Of a stretch of DNA of 7,642 nucleotides, positions 5,926 to 7,642 are shown in pieces. The notes beneath the pieces are model-generated. The model was not told the origin of the DNA. It did no database searches and saw nothing but the letters and a program-made list of their open reading frames with translations. Within the stretch, counting starts at the first letter, position 1, and every line of letters begins with the position of its first letter. Source of the stretch: Acidobacteriota bacterium. Its GTDB lineage: Bacteria > Acidobacteriota > Terriglobia > Acidiferrales > UBA7541. The position numbers and the translations under genes were made by a program. The stretch covers positions 1,287-8,928 of the forward strand of contig QHYP01000220.1 of NCBI GenBank assembly GCA_003224195.1, read 5' to 3'.

Positions 5926-6564
5926 TTACGGCACGATAATGCGGGGTTCTTCGCGGACCTTATCTTCAGACTTGGGGAATTGCGCGCGCAAGTACTCGAT
6001 GAATTTGCGAGAGCGCGGGCGCCCATTGGCGTGCAGAAGCCCCATCCGGTAGAGAAACACGAGTAGAGCAAAGATCTCGGAGTCCTTGAGTGTGGAGAAA
6101 CCGGTTCGCTCCGCTTCTCCCTGCTTCAAGTTGGCCAGAAACTTTGCCAGTTCGCCGTAAAGCGCCCGAGGCGCGGGCCGGTCAGGCGGCTTCTCATAAT
6201 AAATTCCCGTTGCAAGGGTTTTGTACGCTTCGGCGAGCGATGCGAGAGCGGCCAATACCTCCGAATCGGAGGCGTCCGGCTGCCCCGTGCAGAATTTGGC
6301 GATGGCGAACGCCACGCCCGCAAGCTCTGACTGGCGCGAGTAAATGATGTCCGCGGAAAAACGAGCGTCGAGAAACGGCGTATCCGGAGGAAACGGCTTG
6401 CGGTGCTCTTCCTCGTAGCGATGCGCGGATAGGAGGTAGGCGCAATCGGCCGGGCAGTCGAGTGTCACTTCGCGCCCGGTGCCGCAGCAGACGGCGCAGA
6501 TCCTCTCTCCTTTGGCCGGGCAAAAGCGCCCCGGCTTTCGCTTTTCACAAATCGGGCAGGACAC
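5926..6564 (-). CDS. uncharacterised protein with eight-cysteine zinc-ribbon-like N-terminus
   Basis: The product is 212 residues. The first 44 residues are a compact cysteine cluster: CPIC (C3, C6), FCP (C15), ICAVCC (C23, C26, C27) and CPADC (C37, C41). This is enough for two zinc sites. Homologues with 'CPxC...CCG..R...CP.DC.YL' are, to my memory, common as hypothetical proteins in Acidobacteriota and related groups. Residues 76-200 look alpha-helical, with conserved-looking segments AYKTLATGIYYEKPPD (113-128) and LKDSEIFALLVFLYRMGL (159-176), ending in GRPRSRKFIEYLRAQFP. No signal peptide or membrane segment, so cytoplasmic. Metal-dependent binding to nucleic acid or protein is an inference; no catalytic motif is seen. 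The start is GTG (6562-6564) with AGGAG 5 bases upstream, and Cys3 lies directly after it. It follows the M28-like gene by 50 bases on the same strand and is probably co-transcribed. No function can be named. Confidence 0.8.
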   Translation of the reverse strand: MSCPICEKRKPGRFCPAKGERICAVCCGTGREVTLDCPADCAYLLSAHRYEEEHRKPFPPDTPFLDARFSADIIYSRQSELAGVAFAIAKFCTGQPDASDSEVLAALASLAEAYKTLATGIYYEKPPDRPAPRALYGELAKFLANLKQGEAERTGFSTLKDSEIFALLVFLYRMGLLHANGRPRSRKFIEYLRAQFPKSEDKVREEPRIIVP

Positions 6565-6614
6565 GGATTCTCCTGGCTCGGCGCAAGCAAAAGAGCAGAA
6601 TACCGGTGCCAGGG

Positions 6615-7642
6615 CTAAAAGACAAAACTGCGGCGCACGATCGTTTCATCGCCGCCGTGTTGGGGCATGGAGTCCGGAGGGCGTGCGGCGAACTTCACAC
6701 CTGAGATCTCCGGCAAGCCAATGGACCGATCCAGGACATGCAGCCGCACCGGGCCGCTTCCGCGAACGATCAGCTTCAACTCGATTCCTTCCGCAGGCAA
6801 ATTGGCGTACACGAGATTCCATTTGCCGCTCCGGTTGAACCGCGCTTCGGACGGTCTGCCGAGCAATTTCCCATTGGCCCATGAATCCAGAATCTCATTC
6901 TCAGGCGTTTCGACCGCGAGGGTCCGCGCGCGTCTGGGCGACGCGATGTGCAGGCGCAGAGTGCGCGAATCCCCGGTGGTGGAATTCTCCAGCACTTCCG
7001 CGGTGGGCGGCGGCAGAGGGAAGGTGGGCGCGTCATGCTGGAGAAACTCCCAGGTAATCCAGTCGGGTATAACCCCCTCCAGCCTGGCGCGAGTCGGAGT
7101 GGAGCCGACGAATTGCGCCGTCCACTTATCGGCACGCGCGGCGTTGCTGGCCCATACGGCCTTGCCGGTGTCCGCGTCCAGCGTATACAGAAGAGCGCTC
7201 GGCTTGGGATGCTTCGCGCTGTAGTGTGTCATCGATGCTCCGGAAACGAAAGCGGCAAGCGCAACGGCAAGGGCGGTCAGCGGAAGAATTTTACGCAGTG
7301 CATCGAGGAGCGGCGCCAGCGCCATGAAGAACAAAGCTAGGAACAGGGCCAGTGCCGGAGCTCCCATGGAGGTAAGGCCAAGCGCCTCATAAGTGCCACG
7401 GGCCGGTGGAACGAAAATCAACACTGCCGGAAGCGAGAGCAGGCCGAGTGCAAGCACTGCCCCCAGCGATGGCTTCTCCGTCTGTGATGCGCCGATCGGG
7501 GTGGCCACTAGGAGGGCGATCAGAGGCCAGAGCAACACGTAAGTTCCTCCGGGAAGCCATTTCGCGGCCGCGATCTCGAGCAGGAGCAGCACGAAGGCTC
7601 CGCCGAGGAACAGACTCGCGGGAGACATTTTCTTGAGCAGTA
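6615..7642 (-). CDS. membrane and C-terminal region of a probable M28-family peptidase, N-terminus beyond window edge
   Basis: The minus-strand frame is open from the right edge to the TAG at 6615-6617. The ATG at 7628 is in frame, but the codons before it (reading LLKK) continue without a stop, so the true start lies outside. From that Met, residues 6-20, 30-46, 56-73, about 83-110 and 112-131 are hydrophobic, giving five or six membrane helices. WLPGGTYVLLWPLIALL (24-40) resembles the 'LPG.SY...WPLL' segment of membrane-bound M28 (Fxna/vacuolar-type) aminopeptidases. A soluble C-terminal domain follows, with LLYTLDADTGKAVWAS (146-161), DKWTAQFVG and a terminal PQHGGDETIVRRSFVF. These also fit bacterial M28 proteins of this architecture. 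The zinc-binding catalytic domain would be N-terminal and is not in the window, so activity cannot be judged. The eight-cysteine gene follows 50 bases downstream. Confidence 0.65.
   Translation of the reverse strand, partial: LLKKMSPASLFLGGAFVLLLLEIAAAKWLPGGTYVLLWPLIALLVATPIGASQTEKPSLGAVLALGLLSLPAVLIFVPPARGTYEALGLTSMGAPALALFLALFFMALAPLLDALRKILPLTALAVALAAFVSGASMTHYSAKHPKPSALLYTLDADTGKAVWASNAARADKWTAQFVGSTPTRARLEGVIPDWITWEFLQHDAPTFPLPPPTAEVLENSTTGDSRTLRLHIASPRRARTLAVETPENEILDSWANGKLLGRPSEARFNRSGKWNLVYANLPAEGIELKLIVRGSGPVRLHVLDRSIGLPEISGVKFAARPPDSMPQHGGDETIVRRSFVF

Noticed and set aside
6258..6272. Perfect inverted repeat CCTCCGA-A-TCGGAGG
   Set aside because: It lies inside the eight-cysteine coding region; several inverted repeats with 7-base arms and short loops are expected by chance in 7.6 kb.

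Overview
The window is GC-rich (about 60 % by eye), densely coded bacterial chromosome with no RNA gene, insertion sequence, CRISPR array or phage feature that I could find. The protein types (a membrane-anchored M28-type peptidase tail, an SPL-family radical SAM protein with a CxxxCxxC cluster, secreted TolB-like propeller and DUF3011 proteins, an ARPP-1-like protein) fit a soil or sediment bacterium such as an Acidobacteriota member. That is an inference from gene content, not a placement.

Left half, minus strand, read right to left: a secreted five-repeat DUF3011 protein (start 4288); a secreted two-part protein with a COG3650-like cysteine domain followed by a TolB-like propeller (GTG start 3048); a stand-alone receiver-domain protein that has lost its phosphoacceptor aspartate (882-1511); and an N-terminally anchored ARPP-1-like protein that runs off the left edge (1-566). 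Gaps of 85, 190 and 315 bases, and TATACT -10-like boxes in front of two of the genes, suggest separate units rather than one tight operon. The 315-base gap holds a possible plus-strand 69-residue lipoprotein ORF (676-885).

Centre: a 304-base divergent spacer carries a near-consensus sigma-70 promoter (TTGACA, 17 bases, AATACT) reading right into an SPL-type radical SAM gene (4593-5897), which has an unusual proline-rich N-terminal tail of about 86 residues.

Right part, minus strand: a gene truncated by the right edge whose product looks like the membrane and C-terminal region of an M28-family peptidase (6615-7642), followed after 50 bases by a small gene for an eight-cysteine, probably zinc-binding protein of unknown function (5926-6564). 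The latter converges on the radical SAM gene across a 28-base gap.

Three products are probably exported or membrane-anchored with extracytoplasmic domains (DUF3011, propeller, ARPP-1-like), and the M28-like protein is an integral membrane protein. No shared pathway is evident. I did not find a convincing new multi-gene system. The better leads are the pseudo-receiver, the COG3650-like/propeller fusion, the exact cysteine ladder of the DUF3011 protein, the uncharacterised eight-cysteine protein and the small lipoprotein candidate.
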